From Platerodrilus igneus (taxonomy: Eukaryota > Arthropoda > Insecta > Coleoptera > Lycidae), in contig JARFIW010000900.1 of the NCBI GenBank assembly GCA_036346225.1, positions 2,418,001 through 2,482,000 of the forward strand: 64,000 bases of DNA, read 5' to 3'. A model generated the notes under the pieces. That model was not told the DNA's origin, made no database searches, and was given only the letters and a program-made list of their open reading frames with translations. Below, in pieces: positions 32,811 to 45,106 of the stretch (its first letter is position 1; each line of letters opens with the position of its first letter). The position numbers were made by a program, and so were the translations under genes.

Positions 32811-32812
32811 GG

Positions 32813-32972
32813 GCTAATAGCGTGCCCAGAAATTTTGTCGGGAGGGGGGATAAAAACACGGTGCTAAAGATGCGGTTAACTTGTGATTTTTGTATTGTTT
32901 TTGTTTTAAAACCCCAATTTTTTGGGCGTCTGGGGGGGGTTTCAACCCGGAACCCCCTGGACACGCCACTGG
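32813..32972. mobile_element. Short hAT-type MITE
   Basis: The left end AGCGTGCCCAGAAATTTTGT runs into GGGAGGGGGG. The right end CCCCCTGGACACGCCACTG (rc CAGTGGCGTGTCCAGGGGG) is an inverted counterpart with several mismatches. CAGTGGCG-type termini are typical of hAT elements. The left end has lost its first bases. Confidence 0.5.
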
Positions 32973-33032
32973 TAGGGGCGGCAAAATTTGCATAGCCTAC
33001 TGGCGGCAAATATGTAAATCCGCCACTGACTA
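32973..33032. repeat. Probable right terminus of the ZMYM-like hAT element
   Basis: Read from the right, the sequence starts CAGTGGCGGATTTAC (ending at 33032) and contains TTTGCCGCC twice. This is a plausible hAT terminus for the transposase at 29.6-32.1 kb. The flanking ACTATGGT shows a 6/8 match to ACTATTGG near 27688-27695, which is weak evidence for a target duplication. Confidence 0.4.
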
Positions 33033-33333
33033 TGGTCCACTACAAAAGATAACTACCAGTTTTGCTCTAATCAACATTTTTCCATCATTGCAATAAAAAT
33101 AGTTTTCAGATATCAACTTTGTTTGGTAACAACATTTATGTTGTAATACGTTTACTAACTTACAAGGAAATCTCAAAATTATATAAAAACTGGACCATAG
33201 TTTGGGAATTTTTCGGCATCTCCAAGTAAGCCTAATTTTGGGATTTTCTCAACAGCATATTGTTGCCACCCAAATTGCACAATTTTTTTTGTAATTTAAC
33301 CGTCTTTGTTATTTTTTACGGTTTCCGAGATCC
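33033..33333. other. No recognisable feature
   Basis: AT-rich sequence between the hAT terminus and the CCAT element. Confidence 0.4.
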
Positions 33334-33800
33334 CCATCTGCCGTCCTTAGCAAGAAAGCGGTAACTACAAAAAGTCATTTGATGAGAAAACAAGCACTGA
33401 AGTATTTGATTGATCCAATTGGTTTGCAAGTGTATTTAATAACTAATTTGTTTTATATAGTTTAGATTAAGGTCAGTTTTAGTCAATTTTACAAATTTTA
33501 CGTAATTATTATATTCGTTTATGGAAAAAAAATCATTGAAAACCTTTTTGTTCATATTCGGCCTCTGATTTATGGAAGGAATGTCTGTTAAAAGACAGTA
33601 AGTGCAACATCTCATAACAATTAATGCTGCATTTTTACTAAGAGTTGAACCTTCACATCCATATACATTATACACAAGCTGTTAGAGATATTTTATTAAA
33701 TAAACATTATTCATAAAAACTAAAAAAACATTTGGAAATATTTATATAATACAGCTTGCAAGATCTATACTAAAAGAAAGACGAATAGTAAAACGTATAT

Positions 33801-36427
33801 TCAGTCAAGCTCCGTACTTAAATTTGCCCGATCTTGTACTACTCGCAGATTTTTCCAAAATGTTTGACGATCTTTGGGTATTAATGGGCAAAGCTTGTTG
33901 ATTATAACATCTTTTTTTTCAGAGTTAATGCCCCTGTCGACATCCCTTACACGTCCTTTTCTAAAATTGCCTTTCGTAGCCTTAGCATTTAAGAATGCCA
34001 CTTCAACACTATCATGATTTTTCCAATAAATAAATATTTTTTGTCGACTTTTAAATAAAATTTTGGACATATCAGCTAGGTATGGACGAGGAACAAGTTT
34101 TTTAAGTTTAGCTTGGGAAGTTGAATCAACTCAGTCTCTGAAGTTTGCAGCTTTCATTTCATGAACATAAACTTTGCCAGAATTCGCGTTTTGAACGGCA
34201 TTCTTAAAATCAACAAAATCGTATACCTTGCTCTTATGTTTCATTGAGAGTTCCACCTGGTGGTGAAAACTATCGGCGCTCATAAAGGTGTGGCCTGTAG
34301 AAGTATTTAATTAAAATTTCGTTAGTGTTGATCTCATTGGAATTTACTGCATAAAGAAAATAACTGAACACGCACCAATTTTTATTTTGGCCTGAGCAGT
34401 TATCGAGCCATAAGCTAATGTGTTTTACATCTCTATTTTATAGCAAAAATTGATGGAAACAGCTTATTATTTCCTCTTTTTTACGGCCAGCGATAGCCTC
34501 ATGCCATATAAATGCCTGTGGCTTCAAATTGTGTTGCTTTTTGCCTATCGGGACAAAAGTTTCGTTAAAAGTAACTAACCTTTGAGTGAATAATACAGTT
34601 TTAAACTGCTCCATTCGTGGCAACATTATTATTTTCTGCAAATCTGCATAATAGCAGACCTCTACCAGACTGTCTCTGATTTTGCTGGCATCTTTTTGAT
34701 ATTCATCTCGTGACTTGTCCGCATTATCGATATGGTTTTTATAAGTTAAGCATTCTGAACAACCAGACTGCATTTCATTTTTACCATGCTAATGCATATT
34801 GAAAATTGTACATGTTTCACACTCTTCGTTACCAAGTTTAGCGAACGAGATCTTCATTTCTTTTATTGTCTTTCTATATATGTTTAAAGAACACTTTTTT
34901 TGAGGATGCTTTTCCAAATAATCCTTGTGCATAAATGTAATAGTAATGTCACTGCTCAGGTATAACCTGTTAGGAGCATGCTCCCTCCGATAGTGCGATA
35001 ATACTGGATGGAATGTTTTAATATGTTGACGAATAATTGTTTGGTCACATTTTTTTGTTGAAGCCTTCCTGCCTAAAAGGAAATATTCCTAATAAAAATT
35101 GAATCTATGCGATGTTTTGAACTTACTTCTCATATCTGGTTTTAGAATCAAGTGTTCGGTAGAATTATTCAACGCATTCTGTAAAATTCAATCATTTGAA
35201 GACTTATAACCTAACGTTGTTGGAAAGAAGGTCTTACAAATTGGAACTTCTGAACCTGCGTCATTCATAAAATGATATGAAAAAGAATTCTGCCTAGACA
35301 TCGATTCTTCCCTTGCTGTTCGTCTCTTAATCGCCAGTCTTCGTGTGTTACTTAAAATAAATCGTCTTTGTTCAATCCAATTAGTTTCCAAAATTCCTGG
35401 CTAATTTTTTCTCTATGCTTGGTACCAATTATTGAAGGGAATTTTTTTCTATAGCGGGCTGTACATGGTGCTTTACCCTTGTAATTAGGTAACTTCCTCA
35501 TTCTTTTTTCCGGCTTTGAGAGCTGTATTTTTTCTTCTTTTTTCTGAGCTTGCCTTTCTTGGTTAGTAGATGATTTTCTTCACTATAGTCAGAGATTGTA
35601 GATACATGACCAGTTTCAATGTTTTTATTTAGTTCAACGTTCTCAGAGGTTGTATTGTCAATTTCAATATTTCCAATTGTTTCAATATACTGATAAGCTA
35701 TGTTAGTTTGACAGTTTGCTAGTAGATCAACTACAAATAATACACCATCATCAATATTAGGTTCTACACTGTTATTGGAAATCGAAACAACAAATTGTAC
35801 ATTTGGAATTATATTTCCATTACTTGAAAGATAACTTTCTCTAGAATTGTCGCCTTTGTTATTAGAAAAACAGTTTGCTGCACTATCAATATTTTTGTTG
35901 CTTGTCATGTTGTGCGCCAAGTTAGTATTCTCAACACTTCTGTAATCTGTATTAGTTACACATTCAACTAAGTCCAGCAAATGAGAAGTAGTCAGATGTT
36001 GATCAAAAAATTCAGTATTAGTCATTGTAAATTCATCAATGTACATATAATCAGTAATATTATTAATATAAATATTTTCTATATTATTTGATGTGACTGA
36101 ACTAACTACAGGAGGTGTACACAGCATCTGAAGGTGTTTTTGAAATGAAATAACAACTTGTAGGTAAAAGATTTAAAACATTGCTAGAACACGTAAGGTG
36201 TGGTTGTAGTCAGTTTTTATGTTAGAAGGATGGATTGAAAAATAACAATGATAAAAAATTACATCTTACAAAATGTAAAGGTGTAGTCCAAACGCGAATG
36301 CTGGATATTACATACACATACCTTGACTTTTTGAGGAACTAGTTTGAGTACATTCTTTATTCACTTCTTGGTTGCCTGCTCTATCAGCAAGAGCCATTTT
36401 CACCAAAAGATGACCTTGGCTAGACAT
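33801..36427 (-). pseudogene. Multi-exon gene of the insect DUF7869-like repeat family (putative transposase)
   Basis: Exon 1 (36427-36322) encodes MSSQGHLLVKMALADRAG and ends CAAG/GTATGTG. Exon 2 starts after CCTGTAG at 36104, in phase. It has an Asn-rich acidic part, a Lys/Arg run, RKLPNYKGKAPC, the WIEQRRFILSNTRR and FFPTTLGYKS blocks, and ends at a GTAAGT donor (35121-35126). A 54 bp intron follows to the TTTTAG acceptor at 35073. Exon 3 has LQKIIMLPRM, WHEAIAGRKKEEI, WLDNCSGQNKNW (34375-34410), SADSFHHQVE and a C-terminus FWKNLRVVQDRANL. I see about three single-base shifts and a TAA near 34435. Domain name from memory; a DDE-like fold is inference from the D/N-rich blocks and the inverted repeats. 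Confidence 0.7.
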
Positions 36428-36654
36428 CTTTACATTTACACTCTAAAATGAATTAAATTTAACTTCTAGAAAAATGCAATATGTGTAACTGAACGCTCTG
36501 GTAAACATTGTTTAAGTAAATGGTACTTACTTTTCATATGTTTCTGTGGATTATATACGATTGTTAACCTTATACTTTATTAGCGTTTAATGAATAAAAT
36601 CCCTTGTGTACTTTACATTATTGGCTTGTAGAGCAGAATTTATTTAAGAAGAGC
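36428..36654. other. 5' flank of the transposase-like gene
   Basis: Short non-coding stretch between exon 1 and the nested hAT element. Together with 39487-40425 it should hold the promoter of the minus-strand gene. No clear TATA box was assigned. Confidence 0.35.
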
Positions 36655-36662
36655 CTGAACGT

Positions 36663-39478
36663 TAGGGATAGACTCGGGCCGGGCCGGGTCGGGCTTTTAA
36701 TAAGGCCCGGCCCGGCCCGACGCAAAAAAGTGACCGGCCCGGCCCGAACCCCGACTCGAAATGAAAACTGACGGCCCGGGCCGGCCCGAACTTTCGGGCC
36801 GGCCCGACTTTTATTCAGTTAGTGAATGAGGAGGTATTTTTTCAGTTGTTTTCAACAAGTAACTATCACTCTTTTGTTTGATTTAAGAGTATAATGATTT
36901 TGAGTTACAATCAAGATACTTGAGGAACATACCATAATATATTATTTAATTTTTAATTCTTTAAAAAATCTTAGAAATATGTTATAAAAGTACAAAATGC
37001 TTAGCAATTTTCAATGTTTATGAAATTGTTACAAACGGATTTTTATAGCCTTTTTACTTTGAGAAACTGAAACTTTGGAATTGAACTTTGATCTATAATT
37101 TGACTGTCTTTGCTCTAGTTCTTTTAATTTTTATTTGACCGACTGACAAATCGTGCCAAAGTTCAAGATTTAATACTTTTGGTGAATTACTGAATTCTAA
37201 AAATTAAATAAATTGTTTATAGGTCATAGTTTAAACGGTACCAAACTTCATCGGTTAATATCTCAGGCAATTGAAAATTGGTACCTAATGTTATTAGAAC
37301 TTAAGGAACCTGAATTTGGATTTTCAAATTGTGGTATGTAGAGGATACTTTATTCTTTAGAAATACATATTATCTGATACAATAGAAGTAAAATGAAGTA
37401 ATTGTTTTAGGTCGAAAAGTTTTTTAAAAAATTATTACAAAGGTATAAATCAGTACATAGTTCCTTTTATATACCAATAAAATTTTATTTACTTTATCCT
37501 TTTTTTATGGCATGAGTTTGATAATGGCATTATTATACATTTTCCCGCAATAAATAGAAAACTATATCTGCAGCCAAATTCTACTATTCAGCAATAAACT
37601 GAGTGATAATTATGCACGTAGCTAGGGATAGGGGACTTAGAAGGCTTTACTCTCCCCCTAGCCCCCTCAAGAAGGGTGTTCAGAAAACGCTAAAAATAAA
37701 CTTGTATTTAGAAAATGATTAATGGTTGTTTAGTGCCCCCCCCCTCTCACAAAAGGCTAGTTACGTTGCTGGTGATAATATCAAAGTATTCAAAGTATGA
37801 AATTTAAAATTTCAAGTACCCCAGAAGTGTCTGCTATATAACTATAGTCTACGAATAGACGATTAACGTATTGTTTTCGAAAGTTTTATTGAAATAGTTA
37901 TTTTAAAATACATGCAGCAGTAAAGAATCTAACGCTAATTAATATATACTACATGATAGCGTTTAAATAGTTATTTATATATCAAGGCCGCGAAATTGTT
38001 TTTTAGCGTATCGAGAGAAAGTTTATCGCATAGATCGCTTGCGACGGAAGCAATATAATCTCGAGGTCGCTAAAATAATTTCGTGGTCTAGGTGCAACCG
38101 ATAGCATGGTTTTATTACAAACTTCTTTCACTTAACTGATTACGCTATAGCTAGAATTTATATGTTTATACAGTGGCTTTATATCACACGTTGCTATTGA
38201 AATGATATATTTAAAACACCGACAGTGTTCTTAAAAATTTCTGAAAAATGTGAGCATGCGCTAGTACTACATAGTTCAATTTCCTACACTATTTCAGAGC
38301 AAGTATTTTTCCTTTACTCTTTATTTTGACATATATGTTTAGTATTCTATATCTATAGGTTATGTTTTAAAAATAAATAAAGAATTAATCTCTTTTGTGA
38401 TAAGGTGACCTATAATATATGTTTAACTATATTGGAAAATTCGATAACATTTGTATGTGTTGTCAAAGTGCTTTCACGGAATACTCTTCAAGTTTGCTTC
38501 AAGACACTGTTTTTTGCTTCTTCCCAAGCTTATAGCATATCTGTTTCCAAAAGGATTTTTACACCTTGCTTCTAGGAAAAGCATTACAAAACAGCATTCT
38601 CGTATTTAGAGCGTTGACGTTTTATATCTTTTTTGTGTTATAAACTTGGACTTTATATCTCTAAATTTAATTACGGAAACAACACTACAAGCCATTTAAT
38701 TTTATAATATTTATACAGAAGGCGGATAACTAAATGTAACTTTGTACGATAGCCATTGGGATAATTTTCAAAATTAAGCCGCTTTAAATAAAAGCATGTC
38801 TTGCCTATATTTAAATTAAATAAAGATGTCCTGTATTTTAATACATTACAAACATTAAGGGTGTGTTAATTGCGCATGTGTAAATGTCAAATAAGGGAAA
38901 ACTTTATTAAAAAATTGGTAAAATGAACGTTGCAATAACTCTGTGGTGTTTTAGGCAGTATACATAAACTATAGACGCGATTGATAATATCGACGTTCGC
39001 CGCATGATTGAAATTTGAAGTATACATAAAATAAATCGTGCAAACTTTTGAATTATGAATAAATCGCCTAGTTCGATGTTCCTGGGCATTTTTAACTTGC
39101 CTAAAGTACAACATTAGGGACATTAAATAGGACTAGAAAAAAATATTCGGGATAAGAAGTGAGTTATAATATCACGTCTCCTTTACACTAAACAAGACGA
39201 AAAACTGATTATTAATGGGTTCATGAAGACACGTGAAAATATAATTAAGAACGTTTACTTATTCAATGTGAGATAGAAGTGAAAAAACGGTGGAGTATCT
39301 ACTCATGCGTTTTTCGGGCCGACAAATTTGGGCCGGCCCGAATCGTTTGGCCCGGCCCGGCCCGAAAAAAGATAGGCTCGGCCCGGGCCCAGCCCGAATA
39401 AAGTAGTCAACGGCCCGGCCCGGATTCAAGCCAGAAATCGGGCTGGGCCGCGCCGGCCCGAGCCCGAGTCCATCCCTA
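36663..39478. mobile_element. Non-autonomous hAT with CGGGCC-rich terminal repeats
   Basis: The left end TAGGGATAGACTCGGGCC (36663) and the right end, inverted TAGGGATGGACTCGGGCT (to 39478), open into about 150 bp of CGGGCC/GGCCCG runs on each side. The 8 bp flanks CTGAACGT (36655-36662) and CTGTACGT (39479-39486) match at 7 of 8 positions, as expected for a hAT target duplication. The 2.5 kb interior is AT-rich with no transposase. It sits in the 5' non-coding part of the CCAT element, hence younger than it. Confidence 0.85.
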
Positions 39479-40429
39479 CTGTACGTCATTTGACATATGC
39501 GCAAACTTTGAAAGTCAATGGCGTAGCGGATTTAATAATTTTTGTCAAACTCCATACAGTAAATATTCTAAAATCAAGTTTTATTTTGATGGTGGTTTAA
39601 ATGCGCATGGCCAATACGCGAATAAGCAAGGCATAAAACACAAAGAAACAGAAAGAAAACCATAAATGCGTAAGAAATAGATGTATAATGTCAAAGTCAC
39701 AAATGTCAATTGACATTTAACAGCAAATTATCTACGCCACTGAAATACTGAATGAGCACGCCTTTTATAGACAATGGACTAATTTGACACCGTTTTAGCC
39801 GTGTGCGCATGGTGAGGTACAGGCTCTTCTTAAATAAATTCCACTATAAGACACTAAATAAATATTAATATTCTTATATTTATCTGGGTTAGCTTTATAT
39901 TTTTTTCCGACATACGCGATACCACAACACAAGTGATTAATTCTCTGTATTAAAAAGCGATATCTGAAGATAAACCATCAAATAGCAGTATCTACATGCT
40001 CAGTGTCAGCGTTGTCACATTGTTACAAATAAAAAACACGTTGCTGCTTTTTAGTATTTATTAGTATAAACAGATTGAGTAAAATGAAAGGCGATAAGAA
40101 TGTGTATCACCCGTTAGGGTTCTGTGACATCATTGTTTTAAAAGTTGAAAAAGCTGCAACTATCAATGATTAGTAAAAAGGCGCTAACTATATGATTTAT
40201 CAAAACAGCTGCCGTCTTTGTGTTTACAAAATGCTAGATACGGTTTTTATACTAGTGACTTTCATGACGTACGCGTAGTTACGACAATAACAATGTTTTT
40301 TTTTGGACTGATTATACCGCTTTTTTGTCTGCTGAATGCTTAAAAAATAGTCATACACATCAAATGGTAACAAAATCTCAATTTTCCAAAAAATGTTAGT
40401 TACCGCTTTCTTGCTAAGACGGCAGCCAT

Positions 40430-41529
40430 GCTGTTCATCATTATCTCGGGCACACTGTATAATATTATATGTTAATAAACGTGAAGGTAAGTAACTATGA
40501 ACAAAGAAATTTGAATTTTTCTTTTTAGAGAGAAGATTATTGCTGCTAAACCAAAATCTTTTAAAAATTTATTAAATTTAAGAATATTTATGTACAAGTG
40601 CGGAGGCTGCGTAATGAAATTCGCAGACCGGCGCGGCGGTACCTTTGAACACTCCTGCACGTTCCTTACAAAAGCTTTGGTTCTAATAAAAATTTTAGTA
40701 TAGCCGAACTTAATAGACGAAATTATAGGTGACCTTCGACTATACGCAAAAACAATTTCTAAAATTAATTCGTGGTTATATCTATTAATTATAAAATCAT
40801 TTCAAAATTTTAATCATAAAAAACTTGGATAAAAAGATATTTTACAAGAAATATTCAGGTAACAGAGGAAATTTTTATGGTGCGCTCTCTAAATCGTCAA
40901 CGAAACACATAATTGTGCCAATAAATAACATCATGCTGAGAATTCTCTACTCGTATAATTCCGTGTTATAGACCAGACCGCGTGTGGATTATTCCGTAGA
41001 AAATACTGAAAAATGTGCTTCGTACTTAGGCCTTTATGCTTTTTGCACATCCGTAAATTAAAGTTCCTTTTACATTATAAAAACATTCTTTGAAGGTCAT
41101 ATATTTAAGTAATCAAACAATTCGTTGTAATCTCATCGCCTACTGTGGATTTCTCCACGCTTTTATAATTAAAAATCATTATGTCAACAAGTACATTTAA
41201 AATACATGATAACAAACACTAATAATAACGTTATTCTATTTAAATAGGATGTAAATAAAAATTATTGAATACATGCCCAGATTTCCGAATATAACTACGA
41301 ATAAGACGTTTCCAACTTCTCTGTGTACAGCGTGTATGAATAAATCCCACTACTTCTTCTGCAACCGACCGACCTGTACATGCATACGGACCGGTAGTTT
41401 CGATGGTAACCTCGTTGCGTGCAGATGTTAATACAAGTGCATGCGGATGTATAATAAATATGAACGAAGACACGTGTTTGTATTAAGAATACTCATAAAA
41501 AAATTTGTAAGACATTTAAAAATATAACG
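40430..41529. other. Upstream region of the Methuselah-like exon
   Basis: AT-rich, no coding frame supported. It should include the promoter and 5' UTR (or an upstream intron) of the receptor gene. The 41330-41420 patch is less AT-rich (CGACCGACC, CGGACCGG) but shows no specific motif. Confidence 0.4.
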
Positions 41530-42238
41530 ATGACATACGTGAACTTAGTGATCGTTTTTTTCCTAATTATTTTCAATATAAGTGTTTTAAAAACAGCTGA
41601 TGCAAATGCAATACTTTTAAAAAATGTGACAGTACAAAAATGTTGTGCATTTGGTGAACATACAGTAAAAGATGCAATTTGTGTACCAGGTGAACAAGAA
41701 GCCTGGATCCCCAAAATCTATTCACCACGTAAGAAAAAATATTTACCTTCAGGTACAACCCCCACAAACTGGCATTTAAAACCTTCTCAACGTCCCGAAT
41801 GTCGCGACGGAAGTGCAACAACATTCTCGTTAAATCCCAGGACTTATATCGTTTTTGAAAACGGTTCTCTTTTTGTTTTAGAATATGATAAGCTTGTGCG
41901 ACCTGATAAATATTGTATTGACTACAATACCGCTTTGTTTTGTTTGGAAGAAGTGCAGGTACAAGCCTTAACACGCGTGAAAAAATGTTGTGGCGAAGGA
42001 GCTTTGTATAAGGACACAAAGAAATCTTGTATTTCAATGAAAGGGAATGACTATCAAATAAATCTAGATGAAAATAAAACGCTTGTTGCCGGTTTCCCAC
42101 CTTGTGAAGGACATATGGTTATTGCAGGAAAATTGCATGAAGCTGTTTTACAACAAAATGGTAGTTTGCTGCTGCAGGATCATAATGTTCTTTTACCGGC
42201 AGGCGAGTTTTGTATAGAACATGTATTGGAAAATGCAG
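41530..42238 (+). CDS. Methuselah-like GPCR, N-terminal ectodomain exon
   Basis: The exon starts with MTYVNLVIVFFLIIFNISVL, a good signal peptide, cleaved probably after DANA. The ectodomain shows two tandem units: KCCAFGEHTV...FENGSLFVLEYDKL...YCIDY and KCCGEGALYK...GFPPCEGHMV...QNGSLLL...FCIEH. KCC pairs, NGSL strands and C-terminal FCI are the hallmarks of the Methuselah ectodomain. The reading ends at AATGCAG/GTAATTAC, a consensus splice donor, so the exon ends at 42238 in phase 1. The seven-transmembrane exons are not found downstream. Intact frame among decayed repeats suggests a live host gene; mth-like members act in peptide signalling, stress or development. Which mthl gene it is cannot be told. 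Confidence 0.85.
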
Positions 42239-42964
42239 GTAATTACTAGACATTATTATTTTAAAATTGGTTTGGACTGCAGTAAATTGAAGGTTTGTTT
42301 GTTGTTTTTTTAATACCGGTTATGCATCGCACCTGCCTTTTTACAGAGACCCAGCTTTGGTCAGAACACGAAAGGTCATTGTTTTTAAATGTGGTTAGAC
42401 TGTACTGTATTATTTTAAAAGGAATGATGCTAATTAGCTAAACCTGAATATGGTAATTAATGCTTTATTAATTTCCGTTATACTTTTTAAAACCTCTACT
42501 GAAAAAGCGTATTTTTTAGTTACGTTAATATTGTGTCTCACCCTTGAATTGTTAATGTAATCAAAATCCTTGGTAGTTGTTTAACGATTAAAAGTCGCAG
42601 TTTCGGTACTGCATCGTAAGCGAAATATATAAATAGGCATTGAAAGTAGCTTAAAACAAATCTAGATTCAAAAGCTACGATATTTGACAAATTCTTGATC
42701 CAAAAATCCAGACGATTCAATGTAGTTCTCCGAAATTTCTAGTTAATTAGGTAGTGCATATTTGCTGAGAAACTGCCGAGCAACAATTTAAAGAATGCTG
42801 CGAATAAAATTAAAATTATTTTATAATTTTCAGCATCCAGTTATCCAATTACAAATTATCCTTTTAAGTTAACAGGACCAACTGGGCAGATTTAGTACTT
42901 ATATTGTACTCATTTGTGTACCATCGATCAAAATTTTATATCATGCGTCGTATTAAAAAAAAGT
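42239..42964 (+). other. Start of intron 1 of the receptor gene
   Basis: Begins with the donor GTAATTAC. AT-rich, without further exons that I can support. Confidence 0.5.
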
Positions 42965-43200
42965 GGCGCTACTAGTTTAAGATTTAACGAATAGAACCAC
43001 ATTAAAACAAATAAAACAAAGGTGTAGAAATTAAAATTTGTACTATTGTCACGGTAATTTTGCCTAAAAGGATGCTGACTAACAATCGTAGATTGGCGAT
43101 GGGGAGCAAAAAGAAAACCTGATAAATAATTTAAGTGAAAACCTAAGAAAAATAACTCGTACCGTTGGAATAAAAATTAAGGCAACTTTCTTTCTTAAAT
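42965..43200 (+). repeat. Fragment of the 1.6-kb non-coding repeat
   Basis: Shares GTCACGGTAATTTYGCC, AAAAGGATGCTGACTAAC and CAATCGTAGATTGG with the units at 46.1-49.7 kb, in the same orientation. It stops at about 43190, beside the pogo relic. Confidence 0.8.
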
Positions 43201-43286
43201 TTCTTTTCACTTTTGTTCTTTCTTTCTTTTTCTTAGTTTGCTGTTCAATTTTTTGTTGTTTATCTTTTTCTTTTTTCTGAAAAAAC

Positions 43287-45106
43287 CTAATAACTTAAGG
43301 TGATGTGAGTACAGCAGGAATTTTTCTTTCTTTGTCCTTTTAAATGTTTACTTTCAGACCAATATAGTACCCGTTTAAATGGAGACTGAATAGTTAGATC
43401 CATATTGGTTGTCGTATCATTTAGTTTAATAGGTGTTAGTAATTGAAATCCAGATGGTTCTGAATGTGCTTTGGGGTTATTAGATTTGCCTTTTTGGAAT
43501 AATTCCACTATCATATTTTCAGGTATTGTAAGTTCTGCTATGATGCTGTGATTTGGTTGCAATATCTTTGGATAACATTCACAATATTTTCTGTTGTACA
43601 TAAATTTGGTGCATATTTTCGAATTCTGACGATAAACTTTTTAATCTTCTTATAGTGAGAAAAATAGAAATATAAATTTATGGACAGTAGTTGAATATAA
43701 GAAAACTTAACTTCCTCCTTCTAACTCTAAGTAATTCTTTGTCTAAATTTTGTAGAGAGACTAAGTCTTCTTTAGGTCCTTTCAAATTGCCTTCATTGTG
43801 TTTAAGTCCACAATTGTTTCCTTACCAATCTCCTTTTCCAAATAACAAAGAAATGCTCTAGTTTCATTTATATTTTTCTTTTGTACTGCTGGTTGAATAT
43901 GTAGCGGCAAATTTACAGCTCGGAAATTTCAAGATAATAAACCGCACTTCTTAAATCCATTTTGTACTATTAAAAAATGAACTTCTTTTAAAGCTTTCTG
44001 GAGAAGTAGTGGAAAATCTTTCTTCTTTAGCTCTTCTCCCGTATGAGACATTGTCCAATCTTGAACGGTTTTTTTTCCATTTCGATTTCAAACTATGGAA
44101 TAGTGCAACGTCCATAGGTTGTATTAGGTGAGTTGTGTTTGGATATAATGCTAATAGTTCAATCCCAATCTTTTTGCAAAACTCTGACAAGTGTAGAGAA
44201 ATATGTGAAGAATGAATATCAAGAAAGAAAACAACTGGAAAATTGATCTTTTCTTGTAGGAGCCATGGATAGAAAATGTTAGCTATATATTCATAGAACA
44301 GCTCTTGGGTCATCCATCCATTTTCAGACCTTCCTATTGACAAATCTATTGGGATTGCTTCAGCAATATTTAAAGGTATTCTTTATTACCGGTAGACAAT
44401 CATTGGTAGACACATCTGTCCAGCAGCCTTGGCCGTAAGCAGTGAGGTCACGTTTTTCATTTCATCATTTGCTTCAGCTAAATAAACTGACTTGCTACCT
44501 CCTCTTTCAGCTAGTACTTTGCCACCTTTGGGTCCACGTAGAAAGCAGATTCATCTGCGTTAAAACACTGAATGGGTTATGTATTACATCATTTACGCCA
44601 TTTTGTAGAAACTATTGAGCTAAATTTGTCACTGGTTACATTTGCTTGGGAACAATATCCTATCTGATAGTCTAGCAATACGTGCCCGAAACAATTTATA
44701 TCTTCGCCCCCCCCCCCTTCCCGTGATTTTTCAAAACCCAGCCCATTTGCTAGGTTACCAACACTGGTCAAGAAAGCACATTTGTCATTGGAAAATTAGC
44801 TTTGGCCAAAGAAATCACTCACTCTGCTAGGATATTTTCTTGTTCAGGAGTAAAAAAACTACTTGGACCCATTCCTTTTCCCACTGGCAGGTTACCTTGG
44901 AACTTATACATTAAAGTAACTCTGGGCACTCCATATTTTTTAGTAATAGCCTTAACTGATTTGCCTTTTTTAACTTCATCTATAGCATCAAGCATGCTTT
45001 TTTGCGAGTATTTTAAAATATTTTTTCGTGCTTTGACATCTGTAAAACACAACAGGAACTTCTTCAATACAATATGAAATTCAATAGATGACACCCCAGT
45101 TACCAA
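43287..45106 (-). pseudogene. pogo/Tigger-like (DDE_1) transposase relic
   Basis: In minus order: an HTH_psq-like N-terminus (SVKAITKKYGVPRVTLMYKF, about 44880-44980), a LTSVGNLANGLG linker near 44740, NADESAFYVDPK near 44540 with the first catalytic Asp, FFLDIHSSHISLHLSEFCKK with the second (about 44180-44240), and LIQPMDVALFHSLKSKWKK with the third. The C-terminal block SPFKRVLYWSE is at about 43330-43370. This is the pogo/jerky-type DDE superfamily. At least five frame changes or stops are present. No terminal repeats with TA duplication could be assigned. Confidence 0.85.

Larger units (their letters stand above)
33338..40425 (-). mobile_element. Putative cut-and-paste transposon with CTGCCGTC ends and CCAT duplication
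   Basis: The left end CTGCCGTCCTTAGCAAGAAA (33338 on) and the right end, read inwards, share about 29 of 30 positions, with one extra C on the left. CCAT lies directly outside both ends (33334-33337 and 40426-40429). Inside is a minus-strand multi-exon gene (33801-36427) and a nested 2.8 kb hAT element. Without the nested element the unit is about 4.3 kb. Four-base duplications occur in Chapaev, Sola, Academ and Ginger groups; which applies, or whether this is a separate group, cannot be decided here. Confidence 0.7.

Noticed and set aside
41573..42100. 175-codon minus frame
   Set aside because: Antisense shadow of the Methuselah-like exon.
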